A DNA stretch of 6,860 nucleotides from an uncultured Oscillospiraceae bacterium. GTDB lineage: Bacteria > Bacillota_A > Clostridia > Oscillospirales > Oscillospiraceae. Each line of letters starts with the position of its first letter. Within the stretch, counting starts at the first letter, position 1. Made by a program: the position numbers and the translations under genes. The notes beneath the pieces are model-generated. The model was not told the origin of the DNA. It did no database searches and was given only the letters and a program-made list of their open reading frames with translations. Below are positions 1 through 6,326 of this stretch, in pieces. The DNA lies in the NCBI GenBank assembly GCA_900770015.1, contig CAAGIU010000414.1:1-6860 (forward strand), read 5' to 3'.

Positions 1-149
1 ATTCTTGATTAAAATCTTTAATATCAGCTTTGGCTATTGGTGCAATACTGCGTTATTGTCACTTGCCATACATACAGTATGGCTGCGTTCCTCTGCCTTG
101 TCTTGCACCAATATCCCTGCGCTGCTGATTAAATCTTTTTATCAAGAAT
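1..149. repeat. Large imperfect palindrome at the contig start
   Basis: The two halves are inverted copies. Bases 1-9 (ATTCTTGAT) pair with 141-149, 11-14 with 136-139, 17-22 (TTTAAT) with 128-133, 25-28 (CAGC) with 124-127, 35-45 (TATTGGTGCAA) with 103-113, and 65-71 (GCCATAC) with 77-83 around a 5-base loop. Bases 46-64 and 84-102 do not pair but share the direct words CTGCGTT (48 and 83) and TTGTC (56 and 98). The region is more AT-rich than the gene that follows. Such a structure fits a MITE-like or other dispersed palindromic element, or a long hairpin RNA. Its outer edge coincides with base 1, as expected when assembly breaks at a repeat, so it may extend further left. No transposase is present. 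The inverted repeat is seen directly; its mobile nature is inference. Confidence 0.7.
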
Positions 150-307
150 TAGTATTAACAGATTCGGAAGCCATGAGCTCGCGATGCCTCCGATATTCAC
201 GCGCCGATCTGGGAAACATCATCTCCTCAACTGCGGTGCTGCCGGAAAAGCCGGTGAAGAGAACTGACGAATTTTCCGGTAAATCCTTCCAAATTTGCCA
301 TATGGAG
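150..307. other. Intergenic stretch with ambiguous open frames; possible repeat or gene remnant
   Basis: No gene can be called with confidence here. A plus frame is open from 5 to 343 but runs through the palindrome and into the promoter, with no good ribosome binding site. A minus frame is open from 330 down to a TGA at 144-142, inside the palindrome arm. It lacks ATG, GTG or TTG until paired ATGs at 222-217, which sit directly against GAGGAG with no spacer. Its final residues (MMFPRSAREYRRHRELMASE and a few more) have protein-like composition, so it may be a remnant or part of the repeat element. An 8-bp inverted repeat, CCGGAAAA (242-249) and TTTTCCGG (272-279), is also present. Confidence 0.4.
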
Positions 308-337
308 TTGACAATAATGTGTCTGAAACGTTATAAT
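308..337 (+). promoter_or_regulatory. Near-consensus sigma-A promoter for the large secreted protein
   Basis: TTGACA (308-313) and TATAAT (332-337) are both perfect hexamers, separated by 18 bp. Transcription would start near 344, giving a leader of about 50 nt before the ATG at 395. A second TATAAT occurs at 347-352 without a matching -35 box. No operator is recognisable. Confidence 0.85.
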
Positions 338-380
338 AAATAAGATTATAATGTAACAGAAAGCATTGCACGTACTTACG

Positions 381-386
381 AAAGGA
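381..386 (+). promoter_or_regulatory. Ribosome binding site deciding the start of the secreted protein
   Basis: AAAGGA lies 8 bases before the ATG at 395 and overlaps the alternative ATG at 386. That ATG has no Shine-Dalgarno-like sequence upstream, so the later start is the likelier one and gives a cleaner signal peptide (MRRW). Confidence 0.7.
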
Positions 387-394
387 TGAGGACC

Positions 395-3300
395 ATGAGA
401 CGATGGGTTACCCGGAGTATCTGTATGACGCTGTGCCTGTGCCTGCTGGCGGGAATGCTGCCCGGTATTTCTCTGGCAGCTTCGCCGGAGGAGGAAAGTG
501 CCGCGGTGGAGCCCCTTGCACAAACGCAGGCGGATGCTGTGCAGGAGACGGTTGCTGAGGAATCCAAGCCGGATGCTGCCGAGGACACTGGGACTACGGT
601 GAGCAGCGAACCTGCGCAGAGCACCGAGACCGTGCAGACTACCGAGGCCACGGAGAACACCGAGACCATAGAGACTACCGAGGCCACGGAGACTACCGAG
701 GTCACGGAGACTACTGAGGTCACGGAGACTACCGAAGCCACGGAGAATACCGAAGATACGGAGAGTACCGAGATCACAGAAGATGTCGTGGACGAAGAGT
801 CCGCCATCTATCCCTGGGAAACCATGACGGACGAGGAATTCCGGGATTTCATTCTGGAAGGCGGCTATCTTACATATTCCGATGACGGTGACGCGCTGGA
901 ATCCCTGTTTGCCCGGCTGGACATGGTGGAGGATATGGAGCTGCGGGAGACCCTGGCCCGGATTCTGATCGAATGGGCAAAGGCTTTGCTTGCCAATGAC
1001 GAATCCGTTTCCACCCTGGATCTGGGCTCCTACGGCGGGGAAGTGACCCTGGATGATATCAACGGTGAGGATATGTTCTTCCGTCAGGAGGGCAGCCGCA
1101 CCTGTACTCTGGCAGCCAACGCCATGCTGGTGCGCCGGGCAGCACGGCTGAACGGCTACAACAACTGGGAATCCATCACCGAAACAGCCCTTCGGCCCAC
1201 CTGCTGGATCGAAGGCACCGGTATGGTGTGGTATTATTCCTATGCGGGCATCAACGTCGGTCACGGCTATTTCGATGCTCCCACGCTGCAGACCATGATC
1301 GACTTCCTGGCGCAGCATCCCGAGGGCTTTGTTGCCTATAACAGCAACATTCCCCATGCCGTGGTGATTACGGACTATACCGACGGCATTCTCTACTGCG
1401 GTGACCCCAGCTATGTGGGCGGCCGCGTCCCCGTTGCCGAATCCTATGCCAGCCGGGGCAGTCAGGACGCCACCATTGCCGGCTTCACTGCCTATTGGTT
1501 TGTCACATCTCCCAAGCTGACGGTGGCGCCTCCCAGGCCCACGGTGGAGCATGATGAAAGCATTGGCCTGGAGACTGTGTCCAACGACGACTATACCATC
1601 ACCCTGACCTGGAACAATACCGGAGACGCCGGCTATTTTGTCTACCGGGCGGACAGCGAGCTGGGTCCCTGGACCACACTTGTTTATGATGCCTCCGGCA
1701 GCGATAACACCACCTGGACGGATACCACAGGCGTTCCCCTGAAGCCGTATTACTATTGCGTGCAGCCCTATGACGCAAGTCACACCGGCGGCAGTATCTA
1801 TTCCAATGTGGCAAAGGGTATCCCGGATGCGGGCGGAGTTCATCTTGCCGACGGCTACTGCGGCAACACCATCAACTGGGCCATTTACGAAGACGGCAGA
1901 ATGGACATCATCGGCAGCGGAGAGATGTATACCTATGAGCTGGCCCAGGATGCACCCTGGAATGATTACCGTTCTTCCATCCGGGAAATCTACATTTCCG
2001 AGGGCATCACCAGCATCGGAAAGTATGCCTTCGACGGCTGCCAAAACCTGAGTGCCGTCAGCATCCCCACCACCGTAAATGCCATCGGGGACTGGGCCTT
2101 CCGGGGCTGCTCCTCGCTCTCCGGCGTTTCGCTGCCCACCGGTTTGCGCAGCATCGGCTATGCGGCATTCCGGGAATGCTCGGCGCTGCAGAGCATTGTG
2201 ATCCCCGAAAACGTCAGCGCCATCGGCGACTGGGCGTTCAGCAAATGCTCCAGTCTGACCTCTGCAAAGCTGCCTGCGAAAATCACTTCCATCGCCACCG
2301 CCCTGTTCTATGAGGACGCGGCGCTGAAGACGGTGAATCTGCCCTCCGGTCTGACCTCCATCGGCGCCCATGCCTTCCGGGGCTGCAGAAGCCTGGGCAA
2401 TGTCAGCTTCCCGTCCTCCCTGAGCACCGTGGGGGATTATGCCTTCGCCATGTGCCATGGGCTGACCAATGTGACCATCTGCAGAGGCTCCGGTCTGCTG
2501 ACCCTGGGCACCGGCGCCTTCTACAACTGCACCGGCATCTACGATGTTACCCTGACCACTGCGGCCATCGGCGATTCTGCCTTTGCCTACTGCTACGGTC
2601 TGCGCTATGTCCATATCACCCAGAGCTATAACGCAACTTCTGTTGGCAATTACGCCTTCCAGGGCTGCAGCAAAATGGCCTATTTCATGCTCCTGGGCGG
2701 CAACTGCACCAGAGCGGAAAATGCATTCACCGGCGTCAATGCCATTGTCCTCATCAGCCACGGCAGCGTGGGTAAGGATCTGGAGCAGCCCGAGGGCGAC
2801 AGCATTCTGCGGACTTTCCGGGCGGCAGGCCGCTGCGGCGGCAGCGTGTTCTGGTACCTGGATGCCAATGCCACGCTGAATATCTGCGGCGCGGGCGCAC
2901 TGCCTAATTACGACTCCCCCAAGGCTCCCTGGAGAAGCATCTATGAATGCATCCGGAAGGCGTATATCGAGCCCGGCATCACCGGCATCGGCAACAGCGC
3001 CTTTGCAGGGCTCAGCTATCTGAAGGATGTCTGCTTTGCCGGAAGCGCCCCCAGCATCAGCGGCAATGCCTTCTCCGGCGTCACCGCCACTGTCTCCTAT
3101 CACGATGTGGACGGCAGCTGGGACGGCAGGGAAAACCAGAATTACGGCGGTAAGCTCACCTGGAAGGACGAGCATACCTTCTCCTGGAGCCTGAAAACCG
3201 CTCCGACCCCGGAAACCACCGGCGAAATCACCGGAACCTGCTCCGGCTGCGGTGGGACAACCTCTGTGGAACTGCCAAAGCTTGACATGGTGAACTACTC

Positions 3301-4495
3301 CTGCACCGACGGCGTCTACACCTGGAATGTGACCGCATACGGGACCTGGCAGTTTGAGGTTGCCGCCGTGAAGATCACCGCCCAGCCTGCTTCCGTGCAG
3401 GCAGCCCCCGGCGAAACCGTCGTCTTCCGGGTGACGGCTGAGGGCAACGGCCTGACCTACCGGTGGCAGCGGCGTACCGGCTCCGATGCCGCCTGGGCGG
3501 ATGCATCTTCCATCTCTTCCGAAATCCGGGTGACGGCAGCATCTTCCGACAACGGCGCCCAGTATCGCTGCATCATCACCGATGCCGAGGGCAGAACTGC
3601 GGAATCCGAGGCAGCGACCCTGTCCGTCAGCAGCATTTTCGAGATACTGGTTCAGCCTGTGGACCAGACGGTGGCAAAGAACACCGCCGCGTCCTTCACC
3701 GTCGTCGCCTCCGGCAGTGGTCTGCAGTACCAGTGGCAGTGGAAGAGCTCTGCCGCGGCGAAGAACTGGACCAACTGCACCGCCACCACCGCAGGCTACA
3801 ACACCGCCGCCATTTCCCCCGTCGCCACCGCCGTCCGTGACGGCTATCAGTACCGCTGCATCATCACCGAGGAATCCGGCAAGACCCTGACGTCCAATGT
3901 GGTCACCATGACCCTGCTGCCTTCCGCTTTGAGTATTGTCACCCAGCCTGCAGATGTGACCGCCCAGAGCGGTACCACCGCCTCCTTCAAGGTCACCGCA
4001 GAGGGAACCGGACTCAAATACCAGTGGCAGGTGCGCGCCTCGGCCAGAAACAACTGGTCCAACTGTTCCTTCCTCACCGAGGGCTATAATTCCAATGAAC
4101 TGAAGCCCAAGGCAGAGCTGAAGCGCAGCGGCTATCAGTACCGGTGCATCGTCAGGGATGCCAGCGGAAACTCCATGATCTCCCAGGTGGCAACCCTGAC
4201 GGTTGTGAATAATCTGAGCATTACAAAGCAGCCTGAAAATGTCACCGCATCGGCAGGGGAGCGGGCAAGCTTCACCGTGACGGCCACAGGCACCGATCTC
4301 AGCTACGCCTGGCAGGTGAAGTCCCCCTATTCCGTGATCTGGACCACCTGCACCGCTGCCACCACCGGCTATAATACGGCCACCCTCCAGCCTCTGGCGG
4401 AGGCAAAACGCGACGGCTACTCCTACCGCTGCATCATCACCGATGCCTACGGCAACAAAGTAACCTCCAAGGTTGCCACGCTGACAGTTGAATAA
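395..4495 (+). CDS. Secreted multidomain protein: C39-like cysteine peptidase, FN3-like, BspA-type LRRs, Ig-like domains
   Basis: This 1366-residue exported protein probably acts at or beyond the cell surface in adhesion and/or peptide cleavage. Residues 1-29 are a signal peptide (basic start, Leu/Cys-rich core, cleavage near SLA-A). Residues 76-129 are Thr/Glu hexapeptide repeats. About 212-373 form a C39-like papain-fold domain with Q231, C237 (RTCTLAANAM), H321 (PHAVVITDY) and D337 (CGDPSY) as oxyanion and triad candidates. About 386-477 are FN3-like. Residues 480-786 and 814-909 are two BspA-type LRR modules, each with its own cap. A CSGCG ribbon lies at 949-953, and four Ig-like domains at 992-1080, 1081-1177, 1178-1271 and 1272-1366. 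There is no LPxTG, SLH or C-terminal membrane helix, so attachment is unexplained. The ATG at 395 is preferred over the in-frame ATG at 386 because AAAGGA (381-386) sits 8 bases before it. The domains are recognised by eye; substrate and role are unknown. Confidence 0.93.
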   Translation: MRRWVTRSICMTLCLCLLAGMLPGISLAASPEEESAAVEPLAQTQADAVQETVAEESKPDAAEDTGTTVSSEPAQSTETVQTTEATENTETIETTEATETTEVTETTEVTETTEATENTEDTESTEITEDVVDEESAIYPWETMTDEEFRDFILEGGYLTYSDDGDALESLFARLDMVEDMELRETLARILIEWAKALLANDESVSTLDLGSYGGEVTLDDINGEDMFFRQEGSRTCTLAANAMLVRRAARLNGYNNWESITETALRPTCWIEGTGMVWYYSYAGINVGHGYFDAPTLQTMIDFLAQHPEGFVAYNSNIPHAVVITDYTDGILYCGDPSYVGGRVPVAESYASRGSQDATIAGFTAYWFVTSPKLTVAPPRPTVEHDESIGLETVSNDDYTITLTWNNTGDAGYFVYRADSELGPWTTLVYDASGSDNTTWTDTTGVPLKPYYYCVQPYDASHTGGSIYSNVAKGIPDAGGVHLADGYCGNTINWAIYEDGRMDIIGSGEMYTYELAQDAPWNDYRSSIREIYISEGITSIGKYAFDGCQNLSAVSIPTTVNAIGDWAFRGCSSLSGVSLPTGLRSIGYAAFRECSALQSIVIPENVSAIGDWAFSKCSSLTSAKLPAKITSIATALFYEDAALKTVNLPSGLTSIGAHAFRGCRSLGNVSFPSSLSTVGDYAFAMCHGLTNVTICRGSGLLTLGTGAFYNCTGIYDVTLTTAAIGDSAFAYCYGLRYVHITQSYNATSVGNYAFQGCSKMAYFMLLGGNCTRAENAFTGVNAIVLISHGSVGKDLEQPEGDSILRTFRAAGRCGGSVFWYLDANATLNICGAGALPNYDSPKAPWRSIYECIRKAYIEPGITGIGNSAFAGLSYLKDVCFAGSAPSISGNAFSGVTATVSYHDVDGSWDGRENQNYGGKLTWKDEHTFSWSLKTAPTPETTGEITGTCSGCGGTTSVELPKLDMVNYSCTDGVYTWNVTAYGTWQFEVAAVKITAQPASVQAAPGETVVFRVTAEGNGLTYRWQRRTGSDAAWADASSISSEIRVTAASSDNGAQYRCIITDAEGRTAESEAATLSVSSIFEILVQPVDQTVAKNTAASFTVVASGSGLQYQWQWKSSAAAKNWTNCTATTAGYNTAAISPVATAVRDGYQYRCIITEESGKTLTSNVVTMTLLPSALSIVTQPADVTAQSGTTASFKVTAEGTGLKYQWQVRASARNNWSNCSFLTEGYNSNELKPKAELKRSGYQYRCIVRDASGNSMISQVATLTVVNNLSITKQPENVTASAGERASFTVTATGTDLSYAWQVKSPYSVIWTTCTAATTGYNTATLQPLAEAKRDGYSYRCIITDAYGNKVTSKVATLTVE
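620..781 (+). repeat. Nine 18-bp tandem units coding Thr/Glu hexapeptides
   Basis: Nine in-frame 18-base units encode STETVQ, TTEATE, NTETIE, TTEATE, TTEVTE, TTEVTE, TTEATE, NTEDTE and STEITE. Units at 638, 674, 692, 710 and 728 differ by only one to three bases, pointing to recent duplication. The product is an acidic, probably unstructured linker between signal peptide and peptidase domain. Because units are multiples of three, gain or loss changes linker length without a frameshift. Confidence 0.9.
2006..2752 (+). repeat. First BspA-type leucine-rich-repeat block (about 11 repeats)
   Basis: Residues 538-786 are repeats of about 23 residues with the pattern IGxxAFxxCxxLxxVxIPxx, for example SIGKYAFDGCQNLSAVSIP and AIGDWAFRGCSSLSGVSLP. 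This is the LRR_5/BspA (Treponema pallidum-type) pattern of secreted bacterial surface proteins. A cap with DGRMDIIGSGEM and a following APW comes first (residues 480-537). Later repeats degenerate: the fifth has lost the Gly and Cys (ATALFYEDAAL), and those near the end are irregular. Confidence 0.9.
2834..3120 (+). repeat. Second, shortened BspA-type LRR module with its own cap
   Basis: Residues 814-909 repeat the cap pattern seen at 480-537 (CGG..FWYLDANATLNICGAGAL, then APW, then I..AYIEPGIT) and carry only about two LRRs (GIGNSAFAGLSYLKDV and SGNAFSGV). The arrangement suggests an internal duplication of a cap-plus-LRR unit in which the second copy is short. A Trp/Gly-rich tail and the CSGCG ribbon (residues 949-953) follow. 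Confidence 0.75.
3368..4492 (+). repeat. Four tandem Ig-like domains ending the secreted protein
   Basis: Four copies of about 90-97 residues share the pattern I..QP..V.A..G..A.F.V.A.G..L.Y.WQ, a middle Trp, YRCII.D..G, and a closing V.TLTV. Domains 2-4 have a Cys after the middle Trp (WTNC, WSNC, WTTC) that could pair with the YRC Cys. Domain 1 has Ala in that area (AWADASS) and only the second Cys. The protein stops right after the fourth domain, with no anchor. Confidence 0.9.
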
Positions 4496-4501
4496 ACCCT
4501 G

Positions 4502-4537
4502 AACGGGCTGCCTCACCGGTGTGGGGCAGCCCGTTTT
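4502..4537 (+). terminator. Intrinsic terminator after the secreted-protein gene
   Basis: Eleven base pairs form between AACGGGCTGCC (4502-4512) and GGCAGCCCGTT (4525-4535). The loop itself contains the small palindrome CACCGGTG, and the T-run TTTT (4534-4537) partly overlaps the stem. The hairpin begins 7 bases after the stop codon. The T-run is short, so some read-through toward uraA is possible. Confidence 0.8.
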
Positions 4538-4617
4538 GCATCAGCCGTGGGGAAAAGGTTTGTCGAAGCGGGATGCCGTTGGGAAAATAACCAAAATGAA
4601 AGTCACAAAACGTTCAT

Positions 4618-4633
4618 ATTTTGTTGGCAAAAT
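4618..4633. promoter_or_regulatory. Operator-like inverted repeat upstream of the uraA promoter
   Basis: ATTTTG, TTGG, CAAAAT is a perfect 6-bp inverted repeat with a 4-base spacer, ending 13 bases before the -35 box. Its position suits a repressor or activator site, but it matches no consensus I can name and AT-rich palindromes arise by chance. Confidence 0.3.
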
Positions 4634-4646
4634 GCTTCATTTTTTC

Positions 4647-4675
4647 TTGCTTTTTCCCGCCGTAAAGGATATACT
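4647..4675 (+). promoter_or_regulatory. Promoter for uraA
   Basis: TTGCTT (4647-4652) and TATACT (4670-4675) each match consensus at 4-5 of 6 positions and are separated by an ideal 17 bp. Transcription would start at G4681 or G4682, so the RNA would open with GGAAAAAUU or GAAAAAUU, directly ahead of the leader hairpin. Confidence 0.7.
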
Positions 4676-4694
4676 TGAAAGGAAAAATTGGGAG

Positions 4695-4731
4695 AGGGGG
4701 AACGCGGAAACTGGCTGCGCTCCCCCTTTTT
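4695..4731 (+). terminator. Terminator-like hairpin in the uraA leader (candidate attenuator)
   Basis: AGGGGGA (4695-4701) pairs with TCCCCCT (4721-4727). After one A/C mismatch, CGCGG (4703-4707) pairs with CTGCG (4715-4719) around a 7-base loop. TTTTT (4727-4731) follows at once, giving an intrinsic terminator 13 bases before the uraA ribosome binding site. With the promoter above, it would form almost at the start of the transcript. GGAAAAA (4681-4687) can pair with TTTTTCC (4727-4733), and GGGAG (4690-4694) can compete for CTCCC (4720-4724), so alternative folds exist. No PyrR-binding motif or known aptamer was recognised. Confidence 0.65.
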
Positions 4732-4759
4732 CCGAGAAAAGAGAAAGGAAGATTCCTCA

Positions 4760-6157
4760 ATGGCAAATCCTGAAACCAACAATGATGCCGTCTATGATGC
4801 AAGCACTCTGGGTACACCCAAGCGCCTGGTTCTGGGCGTGCAGCACCTGTTCGCCATGTTTGGTTCAACGGTGCTGGTTCCCATTCTCACTGGCCTGAGC
4901 GTTTCCGCAACCCTGCTCTTTGCCGGTGTTGCAACCCTGCTCATGCACCTGCTGACCAAAAAGAAGGTTCCTGTGTTCTTGGGTTCCTCCTTTGCATTCC
5001 TGGCCGGCTACTTCTCCGTGGTTGCCAGCGGTGCTGAAATTGGACTGTCTCAACGGGAAGCGCTGCCCTATGCCTGTGCGGGTGTGGCTTGTGCAGGTCT
5101 TTTGTATCTGGTTTTGGCTCTGGTTTGTAAGATCTTTGGCAGCAAGAATGTGATGCGGTTCTTCCCCCCTGTGGTCACGGGCCCCATCATCATCGCAATC
5201 GGCCTGATTCTGGCACCTTCCGCAATCAACAGCTGCTCCAGCAACTGGCTGGTGGCTCTGGTAGCAATTGCAGTCATCATTGTCTGCAACATCTGGGGCA
5301 AGGGAATGATTAAGATTATCCCCATTCTGATGGGCGTGGTTGCATCTTACCTGTTTGCTGCGGTCACCGGGAATGTGGATTTCAGTGGTGTTGCTTCCGC
5401 CAGCTGGATCGGACTGCCTGTCCAGATGCAGGACACCGTATTTAGCATCTTCGGCGCAGAGAACTTTGATGCTGGATTTCTGATTTCCTCTATCATCATG
5501 ATTGTGCCCATCGCATTTGCCACCATGATGGAGCATGTGGGTGATATTTCTGCCATTGGCGGCACCATTGGTAAGAATTTGATCGAGGACCCCGGTCTGC
5601 ACAGAACTCTCGTTGGCGACGGTCTGGGCACCACCATCGCTTCTCTGTTCGGCGCACCTGCCAACACCACCTACGGTGAGAATACCGGTGTGCTGATTTT
5701 GACCAAGGTCTATGATCCGTCCGTTGTGCGGTTGGCTGCCGTTTTTGCAATCATTCTCAGCTTCTGCCCGAAGTTTGCCGCTCTGATTTCTGCAATGCCC
5801 TCCGCCACGGTGGGCGGCGTCTCCATCATTCTGTACGGCATGATTTCTTCTGTTGGTGTTCGCAACATGGTTGAGAACCACACAGATTTCCAGAAGAGCA
5901 GAAATATCATTGTGGCCGCTGTGATTGTGGGTCTGGCTCTGGGCATCAACTTCTCCGGTCTGCTGGGCGCAAACATCACCACCGCCGGCAACAATGCAAC
6001 CGGTGCCATCAGCTTCTCCATTGGCGGTATGAATGTGGCTCTGTCCGGTCTGGCAGTTGCATCCATTGTTGGCATCGTGCTCAATGCCATTCTCCCTGGA
6101 AAGCGGGATGAATATATGCCCAACGAGGAAAATGCCAGTTCTCTGGGCAAGTTCTGA
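4760..6157 (+). CDS. uraA: Uracil permease, NCS2 family (uracil/xanthine permease)
   Basis: This 465-residue polytopic inner-membrane transporter imports uracil (possibly xanthine) by proton symport for pyrimidine salvage. Family marks are GVQHLFAMFGSTVLVP (Q28, H29) in the first membrane segment, VPVFLGSSFAF near residue 72, and MMEHVGD with E258 matching the uracil-binding Glu241 of E. coli UraA. GAPANTTYGENTGV carries E307, matching Glu290. E. coli His245 is Asp (D262) here, which I recall as common in Firmicute members. Length is near the family norm (E. coli UraA 429), with about 14 hydrophobic segments expected. The ATG at 4760 is chosen because AGGA (4746-4749) precedes it by 10 bases and the family similarity begins soon after. 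The in-frame ATG at 4688 would start within the leader hairpin region. The gene is monocistronic, with its own promoter, attenuator-like leader and strong terminator. The family is very secure; uracil over xanthine is likely but unproven. Confidence 0.93.
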   Translation: MANPETNNDAVYDASTLGTPKRLVLGVQHLFAMFGSTVLVPILTGLSVSATLLFAGVATLLMHLLTKKKVPVFLGSSFAFLAGYFSVVASGAEIGLSQREALPYACAGVACAGLLYLVLALVCKIFGSKNVMRFFPPVVTGPIIIAIGLILAPSAINSCSSNWLVALVAIAVIIVCNIWGKGMIKIIPILMGVVASYLFAAVTGNVDFSGVASASWIGLPVQMQDTVFSIFGAENFDAGFLISSIIMIVPIAFATMMEHVGDISAIGGTIGKNLIEDPGLHRTLVGDGLGTTIASLFGAPANTTYGENTGVLILTKVYDPSVVRLAAVFAIILSFCPKFAALISAMPSATVGGVSIILYGMISSVGVRNMVENHTDFQKSRNIIVAAVIVGLALGINFSGLLGANITTAGNNATGAISFSIGGMNVALSGLAVASIVGIVLNAILPGKRDEYMPNEENASSLGKF

Positions 6158-6189
6158 TTCGGAAAAGGAAACATTCTGAAAAGATTTTT

Positions 6190-6221
6190 GGGGACAGGTT
6201 TTTGACCTGTCCCCTTTTTTT
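6190..6221 (+). terminator. Strong intrinsic terminator after uraA
   Basis: A perfect 10-bp stem, GGGGACAGGT (6190-6199) with ACCTGTCCCC (6205-6214), has a TTTTG loop and is followed by seven T (6215-6221). It lies 32 bases after the uraA stop. On the minus strand the stem is followed by A-rich sequence, so it is a poor terminator for the convergent gene. Confidence 0.93.
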
Positions 6222-6326
6222 AGCTGACTGGCATGAAGTGATAAGCCCACAGGAGCGAAATGAGATCGTACCTGGGTTTGAAAAAATGAAGAGATGGGAT
6301 GCCGGAGTTTCGGAGCGGACGATTGA

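Noticed and set aside
5..343. 112-codon plus-strand frame across the palindrome
   Set aside because: No ribosome binding site, runs through an inverted repeat and ends in the promoter; noted only as part of the repeat question.
386..394. Alternative start of the secreted protein three codons earlier
   Set aside because: That ATG overlaps the AAAGGA needed as RBS and has no Shine-Dalgarno-like sequence of its own.
638..781. CRISPR-like regular repeats
   Set aside because: The 18-bp units are contiguous, in frame and coding, with no spacers.
227..4516. 1429-codon open frame on the minus strand across the whole secreted-protein gene
   Set aside because: It is antisense to a gene with clear signal peptide, domains, promoter, RBS and terminator. 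Its product is low-complexity Gly/Ala/His-rich with no recognisable domain; it reflects codon bias on the plus strand.
4605..4622. Possible PurR box upstream of uraA
   Set aside because: GTTC and the flanking A/T positions fit, but the central CCGAAC-type core is not matched on either strand.
4688..4759. 24-residue N-terminal extension of uraA
   Set aside because: It would be encoded by the leader hairpin and T-run, has no family similarity, and a good RBS precedes the ATG at 4760.
6222..6326. Small gene or RNA between uraA terminator and the minus gene
   Set aside because: No start with an RBS, no coding-like frame and no clear structure; it is only the 3' region of the convergent genes.
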